Below, one piece after another: positions 11,529 through 23,683 of a DNA stretch of 64,000 bases. The notes beneath the pieces are model-generated. The model was not told the origin of the DNA and did no database searches. It was given only the letters and a program-made list of their open reading frames with translations. The position numbers and the translations under genes were made by a program. How positions within the stretch are numbered: position 1 is the first letter of the stretch; each line of letters begins with the position of its first letter. Source of the stretch: Malurus cyaneus samueli (Eukaryota > Chordata > Aves > Passeriformes > Maluridae); contig CM019214.1 of the NCBI GenBank assembly GCA_009741485.1, forward strand, positions 4,533,959 through 4,597,958, read 5' to 3'.

Positions 11529-12451
11529 GTGAGTGATGATGCTGTGGGGATGAATTTCTCAGCTGAGAAGTTTAGAAGAGTAAACCCCTTAGTGTTCATG
11601 AGTCTGCTGAATAATGTCCATTTTCTTGTTAGGTCAGGGCTTCAGGAGATGGTGGTTGCTTGCTTATATTAACTCCTGAAGTTAAAGAGTTTAAAGGGGT
11701 TTTCACCATTGAGAGCAATTTTATAAGATATTGCAAATCTTAAGGAAAAGCCCTTGTTTGTCCCCATGGCATATAAAATATTCCTTTGATGATAACTCTG
11801 GTAGTTAAATATAGATTTAGATCATTTCATTTTCCAGTGCTGACATGAAAACAATTCTGATTTGCAAAATACAGCACAGTCTTCTGTCAGATTTCTTGTC
11901 AAATTTACAAGCAGATGCAAATGTGGGACAAATTTTGCCAGTGGGAGAAAACCTTCCCCGTATCTCACTGTCTGATAGAGTTCTCTCGGATGGCTAATGA
12001 GCATATTGCTTGATGCACATTCAGAAATAAAGAGTAGAATATAGGAAAAAAGCTAGATGAAGTAAATTCAGGCTGAGAATTGTAAAAGTATTGAGAAGTT
12101 GTCAAAAACTTTATATCACAGAATCAGTTCTTTAAGTTTATTCTTTTCTCCTGTGTTCTGGTTCTTTGGTTCTTTTGAAAGTGGAGCAGGGCCATAGTAA
12201 ATTCCTATCTCAAATAAATGAAACTTGCATAGATCACATCTATTAACAAGTATAAATACCTCTGGTTATATTCTCAGTTCTACTAAAATATCTACTTCCT
12301 ATTTTGTATGAGAAAAACAATTCTAAATAGCTCAATAAATTATGCCATCATGTGTTTTAGCAAAGGTGACCTCCGTGTCTTACCTTTGTTTGTGAAATGA
12401 TGAGAAATGCCGAGCACACAGGTCAAGATTCCATTTGCTTCTTATTCATAG
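11529..12451 (+). other. DMD: intron 22
   Basis: 923 bp, GT-AG. AT-rich, with nothing else recognised. A short AATCACAGAATC-like string near 12116 is too short to call CR1. Confidence 0.95.
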
Positions 12452-12664
12452 GCTCTACAAAGTTCTCTGCAAGAGCAGCAAAAAGGCCTGAACTATCTGA
12501 GCACGACTGTGGAAGATTTGTCCAGGAAAGCCCCTGCAGAGGTCAGTCAGAGTTACCGCTCGGAGGTTGAGGTGGTTCTTGGCCGCTGGAAGAAGCTCTC
12601 GGCGCAGCTGGGGGAACATTGCCAGAAGCTGGAGGAGCGCCTGACCAAACTCCAGCGATTCCAG
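12452..12664 (+). CDS. DMD: dystrophin exon 23
   Basis: 213 bp, same as human, 71 codons, starting ALQSSLQEQQKGLNYL and ending KLQRFQ. It covers helices B and C of spectrin repeat R6, including the helix C signature GRWKKLSAQLGEHCQKLEE, and enters R7. Its second half is CpG-rich (eight CpG in the exon) compared with the AT-rich introns. The donor GTTAAT is weak. The frame is open. Confidence 0.98.
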
Positions 12665-15048
12665 GTTAATCAAACTTTTTCACTCTTTTCACCCCACCTT
12701 TTCACGTGGTGGCTTTCTGCTGTGGGATTAAGAGAGAGCACATTTAGGTACTTCCAGAAATTAACGCCAACGTGAGATGATCAAAACAGTATAAAATAAT
12801 GTTTTTAATTGTCTGCTTGGTTATGATGGGGCCAAGATTTAACTTTGAATTCTGATTTTTTTTGGCTGTTTCTATGTTGTTTCAGCAGCAAAAAGCTTTC
12901 ATTTCAGTTAAAAATCCTACTAATGTTCCTTTGCTTCCTTTTTTCAGTTTAGCTGAAGCATTTATTCATGCACCTGAAGTAGCTGTAACCACACTGACTT
13001 TAATGAATTCACGTACATAATTAAAGTCATCTATAATATAGTGCTATCTTGGCAGTGGTTGCCCGAAACCAGAAATGTAATTCAGGTCTTTAGAATGGCA
13101 GCACTGAAACCTGACCTGGGCATCTGTAGGGCTGTTTCTCACATTTTGCAAGGCTGTTTCTCACTTCTTTCCTCTCCTCTTCTGTCTGTCTGAGATTTTT
13201 GCCCTTTTTTAACTACATTGTCACCGAGCATCACTGGCTCACCACAGCATCAGCCACGTCCTGTGGTGGTTCCACAGGAGGAAGCTGGAACTGTCCCTGT
13301 CTCTGTCCTCACAGATGTCATCCTACTCCCAAAACAGTGCCACATAAAAAAGCAATGCCCTTTTTGCTTCAGAAATTCAAACTTTTGTCTTTTCCCTCCC
13401 CTCTGCCTCCCATCTCCACCCCTGCCTCCCTGGCCAAATTTAGGGGTTTGCCCACGGCTCTTCAAAAGGTCCTGAACATCATGACCATGCTGTGGAGAAC
13501 ATGTATTTTCAACACTGTGTGAGCTGTTGCTGCACACCAATTTTAGCCCTTACATTTATTGCTGAAATCCCTCTGATACACATCTAATATAAAATTCATT
13601 GTATTTTCAGCTTGTTGAATGACTTCTAATCCAGATTATTGTTTTAACTGTTGTAATTTATGAGATGTATCAGTATGGGATATGATGAAATCAGTGTTCA
13701 TAAACAAAATGCATTTACAATCTGATTGAAAATGTGAGTCATACATTTGATCTTCATTGGTAGCTGGAGACTAATCTCTTTTTAAGTAAATCCCATCAGA
13801 TCTATATTTTACCACATTAATGAGCTATACTTAAAATATTCTTCTAAAGGTATTAAAGTTTTATCATGAAATATGATTCTGAACTATTTTTACTGTTGGA
13901 TAATGGAATGCACAGTAGATATTTCAACGGTGTTTTGGTAACTGCCATTCTGAAGTATACTGATAATTTCTGAATGATTAATTTTATTGATTCAGTTCAT
14001 TTTCCATGGTAGCCTGTTGTTTTTAAATACATCAGTCAGGTTAGGGAAATGTTCCCTTTAGTTACCTGTCTCATAATAGTTACCAAGGCATATTTGTATG
14101 CATTTTAGGACACAGTCTGTATTCTAATGTCCTTTTTGTGCTTTAATTCAACTTTGCATTCAGCATTTAATATTGATACGTATTTCATTGTTGACAAAAA
14201 CAGTTTGAAGAAAAAATGCTTTATCATTTACTTTCTATTTTTTTTTTGCCATATAAGTTTTTTTTTTTTTAATTTGTTCATCAAATTGTTTATCTAAGAT
14301 AGCATTTTAAGGTAATTTTAAGTGATATTTTCTCACTTTCATTCTACTTTTCAAATTTAATTGGATTACCTATGTAATGGTACCTGAAATGGTAGCATTC
14401 CCTCTTTTCAAGTATTTGATGTTGTTTTTTTTATTAACTGCAAATGCTAAATAAAGGCTATGGAAATAATATTACTATTCCAGTGGTAGAAAAAGTAACT
14501 GAGGGCCTCTGCAATGACTCACTGAGTCATTATATTATTTTAGTTTTAGGGCTGAATCTCTTTCAGTTACTTTTTTCTCATTCTAAATAGTAAGGGCATT
14601 TTTCTGTGTTGTGTTCTGGTCGAATAATAGGCACTAGAGCATATAACTTCCTGAAGGAGTTTGAAGTTTAAAAGGAAGCACAGAAGATTTGATAGGTGAG
14701 CCTGAATTAAATGCCAAGTGTGAGTAATCTGAAGCCATAGAAGGAACCAATGAACAAGGATGCAATATCCAAACACAAATGATATCTGGAAGGCATAAAT
14801 TTGAGGGCCATTAAGTTGCCTGCTCGTAGACACATTAAACTTGGTCAGAAATGGTCAAAGTGCAGGTTAAAGTGTTGATGGCAGTCCCAGATAAAATTGG
14901 TTTTGCTTGTTTGCTCTGTTTGTATTTTCAGACAGTTCAATAATCTTGAAATTACATTGCAATGAGTTTTATTTGTAGTGTCAGGATGAATTACGCTCTT
15001 GCCTGTCAGGTTTTGTGTGATGCAATGAAATGTCTTTTTAATACACAG
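12665..15048 (+). other. DMD: intron 23
   Basis: 2,384 bp, GT-AG. A G+C-richer, pyrimidine-rich patch lies at about 13120-13460. Chance ORFs there on both strands show no recognisable protein. Otherwise AT-rich. Confidence 0.93.
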
Positions 15049-15162
15049 AATGACATTAAAACACTGAAGAAGTGGATGGCTGAAGTGGATGTTTTTCTGA
15101 AGGAGGAGTGGCCAGCCCTTGGAGACTCAGAAGCACTGGAAAAGCAACTTGAGCAATGCACA
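15049..15162 (+). CDS. DMD: dystrophin exon 24
   Basis: 114 bp, 38 codons, same size as human: NDIKTLKKWMAEVDVFLKEE then WPALGDSEALEKQLEQCT. This is helix A of spectrin repeat R7, with its conserved Trp and almost identical to human. The last codon is Thr where human has Arg. The donor is GTGAGT. Confidence 0.98.
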
Positions 15163-16267
15163 GTGAGTATTGCCTGCCTGCTAGTCATTTACTCAATCCC
15201 TCTCTATGAGCCAAGCTTATACAGAAATTACAGAAATTTTACTGTTCCTAAATATGAATCCATGTAGAAGGGGGATTGTCTTCTGCAGTGTATTTGAACC
15301 TTTTGCATGGCCTGAGTTTGAAAGAAAACTCAATTAAAAACATGGAAACTTTAAGAGCAGAAGGAGGCACACAGTGATGGTATTTTTGTGTATTTATAGG
15401 AGGAGCAAAACATCAAATACAGGAAATAATATGCAACTAGACTCTAAAGTCAACTGATTATTTACTTTTTTGATCTTACAAACATAGCATTTTTTTTAAT
15501 CTGTATAAATTGTGCCAAAAGATCTTGTTCTGTACCTGTTACTCACACCATTTACAAACTTTTCTGACTGTGCAAAAAGAACTTGCAGGTATTGTGAGTT
15601 ATATCCATTCTTTTCCCACTAAACTTACAAGTTCCAGGATGTTGTCTCAGCAGAGTTTTAAAGCATTATGAAGTATTGGTGCTTCCATCACAATGTTTAC
15701 AAATTCTTCTTCCTGTCCCAACAGAGTGTGTGAGTGCAGTGAATCTTGTAATCCATTATGGTCCCTGTCTGTATGTTCAGTGGAATTTACAAGTCCTGTA
15801 AATGTTCTGGCAGGATGTGTAAATATTATGAAACATACACAGTGATCTTACGGAACTGCAAGTTCCTCATACTGTTTCTTAGCCATTTTTTTAAAAATTG
15901 TCATTATAATGGATAGAAATATAAGTAAAAGATCTAGGTATTTCTTGTGTTTTCAACCAAAAGCAGGGAAACATTTTAAGAGATATACGGGTCATATATA
16001 CATTATTAATGTGCATATTTATAGTGCACACATAACATTAAAAAATTCCATAATTTTGTTTGGTATAGAATAGTTTGCCAATTGCAGCTGCTCATTCCTT
16101 TTTTTTATTTTTTTTTTTTTCATAGATAAGTTTGTTGATTGTGCTCATTTGACTGGAGATCTGGACCCCAGACAAGTCAGAATCTCATGTAGACACAATT
16201 TCTTAGGGATACCATAACTGAAACTTCGTGTGAATGCTGCTTGCCTAATCCTCTGCTATTCCTTTAG
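15163..16267 (+). other. DMD: intron 24
   Basis: 1,105 bp, GT-AG, acceptor TTCCTTTAG. T-rich run near 16100-16122. Nothing else recognised. Confidence 0.95.
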
Positions 16268-16423
16268 GCTTTGGTAAATGATATCCAGACAATCCAGCCC
16301 AGTCTGAACAGTGTTAATGAGATTGGGAAGAAAATGAAGAGTGAAGCAGAGCCAGAATTTGCTTCCAGAATAGAGTCAGAACTAAAGGATCTCAATGCTC
16401 AGTGGGACCACATTTGCCAACAG
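16268..16423 (+). CDS. DMD: dystrophin exon 25
   Basis: 156 bp, 52 codons, same size as human. Starts ALVNDIQTIQPSLNSVNEIG and ends with the helix C motif LNAQWDHICQQ. It encodes helices B and C of spectrin repeat R7. The block EAEPEFASR is conserved. The donor is GTACCA. The frame is open. Confidence 0.98.
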
Positions 16424-18819
16424 GTACCAAGTCTCCCGCTGTGAATAGTTCTTTTTTAATTAATCATCAGGATTCTCATAGGTAGAATTTGTATTTCTAT
16501 ACATATGCAGTAGATACAAAGCTGAATTTAGACATATTAATTAAAATAATATTTTACAGAGTTTACTTTAGCCTGTAGCAGTACATGAAAAGTGTATTTA
16601 TTTATGTTGTAAAACAATATCTAACTATTTTTATGACAAAGTTATACACTAATTTATTGGATCTAACAGCAGTGTAATTTATGCAAAAGTAGATTTCTGA
16701 AGGTGCTGCTTAGGCATTTGCCAGAACAATCAAATTCTGCATTTAGTTCTATGTTTTCTTCTACATTGCTTTAATCACGTCGTTACTCTGGATGAAATAA
16801 AATATTAAAGCAGTGAAGGGTGTGTAATTCAGTCAGTTGGAATTGAGAGTATGTGCACATATGCATGTGTATAAATTAGTCTCCAATGGTTGCATGAACT
16901 TGAGAGAATGGGACATAACAGGAAAGGACAGTTCTTTTATTTTAATTAAAGATATTATTAATAAATAATGTTAATGATTAGGAGGCTAAAAATTACTATT
17001 ATTTCCTTGATGGCATTTGGATTCTTATTCTTTATGACAGTTCAAATAATCTTTCATGTTGTATTCTTTTTAAATTTTTCCTACTTGCTCTTTCTCTTGC
17101 CTACATATAACTATGTATATTTGCATAAAGTAAAACTGTTACCTTTTAACATGGTATAATATTTTCTATATTTTTGTTATTCACTTTACATGTGGAAAAT
17201 AGTCTCTGTATTTTTCTGATAAACATAAAAAAGTTGACCTTTGAAATCTGTAAGACATCTTATTGATCCAGTTTTGTAGTCTTTTCCCTTTCACTAGTAC
17301 GGAGTATTTAATTTATTTTTTTGTGTGTTATTAATAAGCTGGATACCTTTACACTTCTCTGGTAGAAATTTCAAGTATAAATTACCTATATATTCAAGTA
17401 TATATGCCTTACAAGTATAGAAGCTTTCTTCTGACTTCTCTGAAAATCTGCCTGCAAAAATTTCCATTCAACACAAACTATTGCCTATCAGTGGGCATTT
17501 CTAATGCACTTTCTTCAGTAACAGCTATTAAAATACATAAATAATAAATACAAAGATCAGTTTGGTCTGTGGAAGTTTTCTGAAAAGATTTGGAAAAGGC
17601 AGCTTGTGTTGATATACATGCAGCTAATAGGATTGTGAGAGCTGACAATTGGCAATTATCACTGACAATTCAGATATTATTTACAGGTAAGAGAAGATTA
17701 CCTACTCTTCTGGTGCTGGGACCGAGGAAAGTACAATTTTGCAGGGCCACATAAAGTTATGTTTTTATACTCACTGATTGTTGCTCTATTTTGTTCTGCA
17801 AAACATTTGTGTAGAAGAGCATTTATGTTTAACATCCAGTCCTCAAGGATGTGTAACAAACCAATAACTGCCGGAAATTAAGACCAAATACAAAGAAAAC
17901 ACCTCCTGATATTACTGGAAATAATGTTTACTGAGGCAGCACCACAGAGCAGGATATTGGAGCAATAAATTCTGCAAGCCCAACTCTGAGGAACATCACC
18001 AGTACAACTTAGTATTTTTTTGCTAACTTCTTAATACTATTAAAAGCTGGTAAATGGGTCAGTCAGGGACAATTTTGATAGGTTAATACACAATGAATAG
18101 GATCAGAGAATAGTTTGGGATGGAGGTGATCTAAAATATCTAAAATCTAAAATATTATCTACCTCTACACATGAGCAATAAAACACAATCATATGACCCC
18201 CACTTAGTGACTGGCAAATGATTTAACAGTAGTATTTTTCCTTTTAAGATGAATAATTTCTTCCAGCAAAAGATTGGGTTTTTTTTTTTTTTTTTTTTTT
18301 TGTTACCTTTTTAGGATATTCACCTTTCTGAGACATTCATTATTGACTTAATCAATAGAGGAAAGATATGCATATTGCTTTATTCTCTAGTAGGTTGCAT
18401 TCAAACTAGTTAGGTCATCTGACTTCATAGCTCAAGAGGCTTTGCTTTCATCCTTGGATGCACTTTCAAAGTCTCCTGTGTTTTTTTTTTTTTCACCTTC
18501 CAGAAGACAGTCCCTCAAATATGTTTTTCTTTTTCTAGATTTATTTTCTGATTTCATCAGCATATGGTGTGGATTCGTGTTCTAGAATCATTACAAACTC
18601 ATTCTGCACAGCCAATTTTCACTAAAATAAGGATGTACACAAATGTAGCACTTTTTTGATTGTCTGTTATTAATATCTATCTGATTACTCATTAACATCT
18701 GCCTAATTACAGCAATGTTATTATTATAGGATTTAATTTGATTCTTTTCAGACTAAAACATTATCAAGTTTGTACAGTAGCTTTGCTTTAAGTACCATGT
18801 AATCTTTTCTTTCTTAAAG
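16424..18819 (+). other. DMD: intron 25
   Basis: 2,396 bp, GT-AG. Strongly AT-rich, with a 23-base poly-T at 18279-18301. No gene or recognisable element. Confidence 0.95.
18279..18301 (+). repeat. poly-T tract
   Basis: Twenty-three consecutive T. Confidence 0.97.
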
Positions 18820-18990
18820 GCCTATGCTAAGAAGGCTGCATTAAAAGGTGGTTTGGATAAGACTGTGAGTCTCAGAAAGGATTTGTCAGAGATGCATGAG
18901 TGGATAACACAAGCTGAAGAAGAATATCTGGAAAGAGATTTTGAGTATAAAACACCTGATGAGTTACAGAGAGCGGTTGAGGAACTGAAG
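18820..18990 (+). CDS. DMD: dystrophin exon 26
   Basis: 171 bp, 57 codons, same size as human. Starts [18 protein letters not shown], followed by the helix A motif [20 protein letters not shown] and [15 protein letters not shown]. It ends repeat R7 and encodes most of helix A and the A-B region of R8. The donor is GTAAAA. The frame is open. Confidence 0.98.
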
Positions 18991-20967
18991 GTAAAAGATA
19001 AACTAATTCCTTGAGCTGTGTTCAGAGTTCTTTTTGACGCTCTCATTGTAAAGAAAGTCTACTCTTTCTTTTAGCTGCTTTTTCAAATCTAAAGTTAAAC
19101 ATAGTAGATGGCTTGGAGTAATTTCTATTTGGAATATGCTAGAAGATACTTGATATTCCACAACACCTCAGTGCTTTTTTTTCCTCTTTGTTTTATTGAA
19201 TACTTGATTTGGATGTAATTTCAATATTCTTTTACTTAAGGAATAATTCCTAAAAATTGAGCATTAGAAGCAGTAGGGTAAAATCAGTTTTATGTCTTTT
19301 CTTTGCACTAGAGTGAGCAGAAACAAAAAAAAAAAGGATGCATGTTGATGCATCATTTATTCATATTGCGTCTTTAATGTAGAAATATAAAAACAGCATA
19401 TTTGATCTGAATAATGTTTCCTTCACGTGGGATGAACATGACCTTAGGACAAAAACACTAATTTGTGATACATGCTTACATATGCTCTGGATAAGCCACT
19501 GGATGTGGGTTTAACTCCTTCTTCAAATGTGAATTTTTTGGCCTGTGCTATTCAGGAAGCCAGATTATAACCTGGTTGTCATTATACATATACTTTAACA
19601 ATCTGTCCAACACTTTGTTTTCAAACTCTTCATCTTCCATGGGTTTTTCTAGTGTTTGAGAATTTCAGACCATGCAACTGGTGATCTCTGTATTTACTGA
19701 CACAAATAATTGCTGCCAGTCAGAATGCACATAGTATATGCAAATTTATGGAACAATTTAATTGTAAGTGAGATAAATATCAAAAGTAAATATCTGCTCT
19801 AAAGATACAGTTCCTTTTAGTAACTGAATGGCAAAATTCAATTTTATCCATTGCACTGCATAATGGGAGAGGTGATATGAATAGCTTTATGTACAATGGA
19901 TTTCCTGGAAGATATTCTGTACTCAGATGAACTTCTGTTATGTTCAGACTGTGACACCTTGAGCTAGGCAAATAACCAGATTATTTGTCTTGTATCCCAT
20001 CCCTTGCTCTTGATCCTTTCCCCAAAGGATTGCAGCCACCTCTCATGCAACAGAGAAGAGAAAATCTGGGCCAGAATTCCATGTTCATTCTGCAGCCCAT
20101 TTCTTCCCACAGCTAGAGAAAGTCTAGAAATGTTCCACAGCTAGAAAGTCAAGAGCAACCCTGTAAACCTCCTTAGCAATGGCAGCCTGATTACAACTAT
20201 TCTGGTTCATGAACTTACTCAGACCCAGAGAGAAAAAAAAATTCATGTTTTTTGGAGAGGGAGTCTCATTGTAAATTCCTGCAAAGGCCTGTAGGCAGTG
20301 ATGACACTTTTTGTAATATCACTATGATTCCAGTAGTGATATGGTTCCAGTCACAGACCCCAGAAAGCACTCAGAGAAAACTGTAATAGGTACGAAGATC
20401 ACATAACACCAGAGAGAGTAGCAAAAGTGTGAGATACACAGTAGAGGAAACATAATTCTGGCTTTCCCTTTAAATGCAGGTTAGTGACAAGGAAATAATA
20501 ATAATTCAGAAGTATTTTCCTTTTTTTCTCCCTTGGTTGTGATTTTACCTTTTAGCCTGGATACAAGATTTTGTAACACAACAAATTTTTTTTTTTTTGG
20601 TTATTTGAGGTTCATAAGTTATGATATTCAAGTCACAGGTATTTGGAGCATTTCTTGGGGGGAAAAAAAAGTACTGTAATGTTCCATTAGTCTGAGAGCT
20701 CCAGAACACTATATGGGTGTGAGATGATAAATTGTATTGAGTATTGTGTATTAGCACCAAAATGAGACAAAAGTTTTTTGAATGCATTTAGGATTATGTC
20801 AGAAAGCCTGGGAATTAAATTTCTCCTGTTGTATTTTACTTTGTTGTAGTAGTATTGTTTGGCTTTTTTCTCCCTCTAGAATTCTGTCAGAATTTTGATA
20901 GTTATTAGAAATAAGTTTCCTTCTTAAACCAGGACTACAACTACTTTTTTTTTTTTCCCATTTCCAG
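18991..20967 (+). other. DMD: intron 26
   Basis: 1,977 bp, GT-AG, ending in a long T tract and TTTCCAG. A G+C-richer patch at about 19990-20390 has short internal duplications but no recognised element. Confidence 0.95.
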
Positions 20968-21150
20968 AGAGCAAAGGAGGAAGCCCTGCAGAAAGAAGTG
21001 AAAGTGAAGCTTATAGCAGATTCTGTGAACAATTTTATAGCAAAGGCTCCACCAGCAGCTCATGAGGCTTTGAAAAAGGAGCTCGATGTTCTAATTACCA
21101 GCTACCAGCAACTCTGCAGCAGGCTGAATGGAAAGTGGAAGACTTTGGAG
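20968..21150 (+). CDS. DMD: dystrophin exon 27
   Basis: 183 bp, 61 codons, same size as human. Starts RAKEEALQKEVKVKLIADSV and ends LCSRLNGKWKTLE. It covers helices B and C of spectrin repeat R8. The bird sequence has Trp in NGKWKTLE where human has Cys, the usual helix C aromatic position. The donor GTTTGA is weak, with T at +3. The frame is open. Confidence 0.98.
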
Positions 21151-22634
21151 GTTTGATATTTTGTCAGCTGTTGTATTTATAGCCCTTCTAACTGCAAGAA
21201 GTCAGGTGGAGAGTGCAGCTCTATTGTGTGTTATCATGAGTAGCCCCAGGCTATGCTCAGTTTATGAGCCATATCCCAAATATCCCATGTTATGAGCCAT
21301 ACACAAAGTTATTTTGAGAATCATACCTGCTGGAGAATCATGTTGCAGGGGAAGACTGAGACATGACTCTTAGGGCAGAGACAGCAATGGCTGCTCAAGG
21401 TTTTTATCCCTGCTGAGTTTAAGTCAGGAATCTGGCTTTGTAGCAACCCTGGATGTTCTCATCATCAGCTCTTCAAGGTTCTGTCTTCTGTGGTTAAGGA
21501 TTTTGATTGAGTGGCCCTGAAGCTGCTCAGGTGGTGTTATCTCAGCATGGGAACAGCCTCTGGTCTGCTGACAAACTGAGTATTTTTCATGCATTTTGAG
21601 TTGACCCTGCCATTTTGGCCAATTTCATTGCAGATTCTTGCCATGGGAGTGCTTTTATATTTTACAGTAGTCACAGAGAATTAAATGTGGATTTTTTTGT
21701 TGTGAACTAATGTTCAAGAGAGAGTCTCATAGATGATAATAATATAACAAATTAAAATTTATCTTGTCTAAATTTCACTGTGGAAAATTAGGTGTGAAGT
21801 CTAAACTGGTAATCCATATTTACCCCAATCATTGATGGTGTGTTGTTTCATGCTAATATCCCTCTGTAACCCTCATTTGGTGAGAGCAGAGTTAGGTGAG
21901 ATGAATTGCACTCTGGGAAGCTTGATCTGCTAAGAGCAGAATGCATTCCAATATCATTATTTTAGCTTCCACTAAAAAAAACATTATTTATGGGGAGTTT
22001 GATTGTTTTGTTTGTGCATAAAGTGCCATTTTTACCTGCTTATTTAAGTATCTTCAAGCACTGTATAAATAAAATATTAGATCATAATTTAATTTAAGGA
22101 GATAAGAATATTTTACAATATTATGCTTTGTACTCTAGCACTTGAAAGGTCTATAAATTGCACTAAATGTGGTTTAGAATTAAATTCCATAGAGATTTGA
22201 GTCTGAATTCTTAAAAGCTGAAATTTTATGAACCTCTATGAAATTGTAAGCAATTAATATATAGAATATATAAGGAATCGAACTGCATTTTATAATAGAT
22301 ACATAAATTTCTAAAATGGGTATTTATATAAGAAAATTTTACAGAAAACTATAAAGTGGATAATACATGAACATGAAGATTCAAGTTGTGTTTTGTGGAA
22401 GTATTCATTTTTTCATGTTATTTTCTGTGGTTTTGCTCTGTTTAATCAAAATTATGGTTTTCTTGTGTTTTATATTTATTTGTGTCATATGAGTACTAGG
22501 AATTAAAAATCAACTATGTGGTCTTGTAAAAACAATCATGTGGCTTTGGGGATGAAGCATGAATATTTTCAGTATTTTAATGAGTGAAAATTTTCTGTGA
22601 GGTTTTCAATCTAAATAAACATTTTCTTCATCAG
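21151..22634 (+). other. DMD: intron 27
   Basis: 1,484 bp, GT-AG. The first 500 bp are less AT-rich than the rest but no element is recognised. Confidence 0.95.
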
Positions 22635-22769
22635 GAGGTATGGGCGTGTTGGCGAGAATTATTGTCATATTTGGATGCAGAAAATAAATGGTTGAATGAG
22701 ATTGAACTGAAACTCAAAGCAACTGAAAATGTCCAGGGAGGTGCAGAAGAGATTTCTGAATCTTTAGAT
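22635..22769 (+). CDS. DMD: dystrophin exon 28
   Basis: 135 bp, 45 codons, same size as human: EVWACWRELLSYLDAENKWL then NEIELKLKATENVQGGAEEI and SESLD. It joins the end of R8 to helix A of spectrin repeat R9 (KWLNEIE). The donor is GTAAGT. The frame is open. Confidence 0.98.
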
Positions 22770-23533
22770 GTAAGTGCTGACTTAATATCAAATTATATGT
22801 ATTGATAAATTGTAAATTGCATGTCATTCTAAAAAAACTATGAATTAACACTGCTTGTGAACAAGGTGCAGAATATTTGGAAAGTCCTAAGTTCTCAGTA
22901 GATTCAACAAATGAGATTTTGAATTCAAATCCACCTAATTCTAACAGTAATTAAATGCATTATGCCTGGTGTCATAGAAAATTTTGGTAGTGATAAAATA
23001 AACATTCTTAGAAAGAAAAGACCTCACTTTAGCCAATGGAAAAGATGTTGAAGGCCTCGGAGAGGGCAAGATTCATCATAGCAGTACAACTTTATTACTC
23101 TTTTATTTTTATTCATGTAGCCTTTCAAATTTGTTGATACTAAGTTAATTAATACTTAAGTAATATTTTTAGTACATTGAAATACAAAATATTGCATTGA
23201 TAACTCATTTTTGCTGTTGAATTTCATCCATTTAGATACTCAGGAAAAATTTTTAATATTAAAGTACAACTACTCATTGGGCATACTCCACATTTTTAAA
23301 ATCAAGCAGTAAACATTGCTTTATGAAAAATCTTTGTGCTTGGTAATAAGTAGTACAGAACATTAGTTGTCAAGGCATGGAACTTAAGTCTTTTATCCTT
23401 TTTCCTCTACTTTTGTTGTATATGAAATGTAAAAATTCTTATATTTTTAAGGCAAAATGGGACTGCTCTGCAGAATCTTATTTATGAATAGAAAAATAAA
23501 ATGCTTTTTTTCTATTTTTTTACTTCTTTTCAG
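22770..23533 (+). other. DMD: intron 28
   Basis: 764 bp, GT-AG, the shortest complete intron here. AT-rich with nothing else recognised. The acceptor is preceded by a long pyrimidine tract. Confidence 0.95.
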
Positions 23534-23683
23534 TCTTTGGAACGTTTAATGAGGCATCCAGAAGATAATCGCAACCAGATTCGGGAACTGGCTCAGACAT
23601 TGACAGATGGTGGAATATTGGATGAATTGATCAATGAGAAACTTGAGAAGTTCAATACTCGATGGGAAGAACTTCAGCAGGAG
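23534..23683 (+). CDS. DMD: dystrophin exon 29
   Basis: 150 bp, 50 codons, same size as human. Starts [20 protein letters not shown], contains [15 protein letters not shown], and ends with the helix C motif [11 protein letters not shown]. It encodes helices B and C of spectrin repeat R9. The donor is GTATCT. The frame is open. Confidence 0.98.

Noticed and set aside
12114..12130. ATCACAGAATCAG string resembling the CR1 terminal octamer
   Set aside because: The following sequence does not match the CR1 tail; too short.
13199..13540. Overlapping ORFs on both strands in intron 23
   Set aside because: Pyrimidine-rich patch open by composition; no recognised protein or splice structure.
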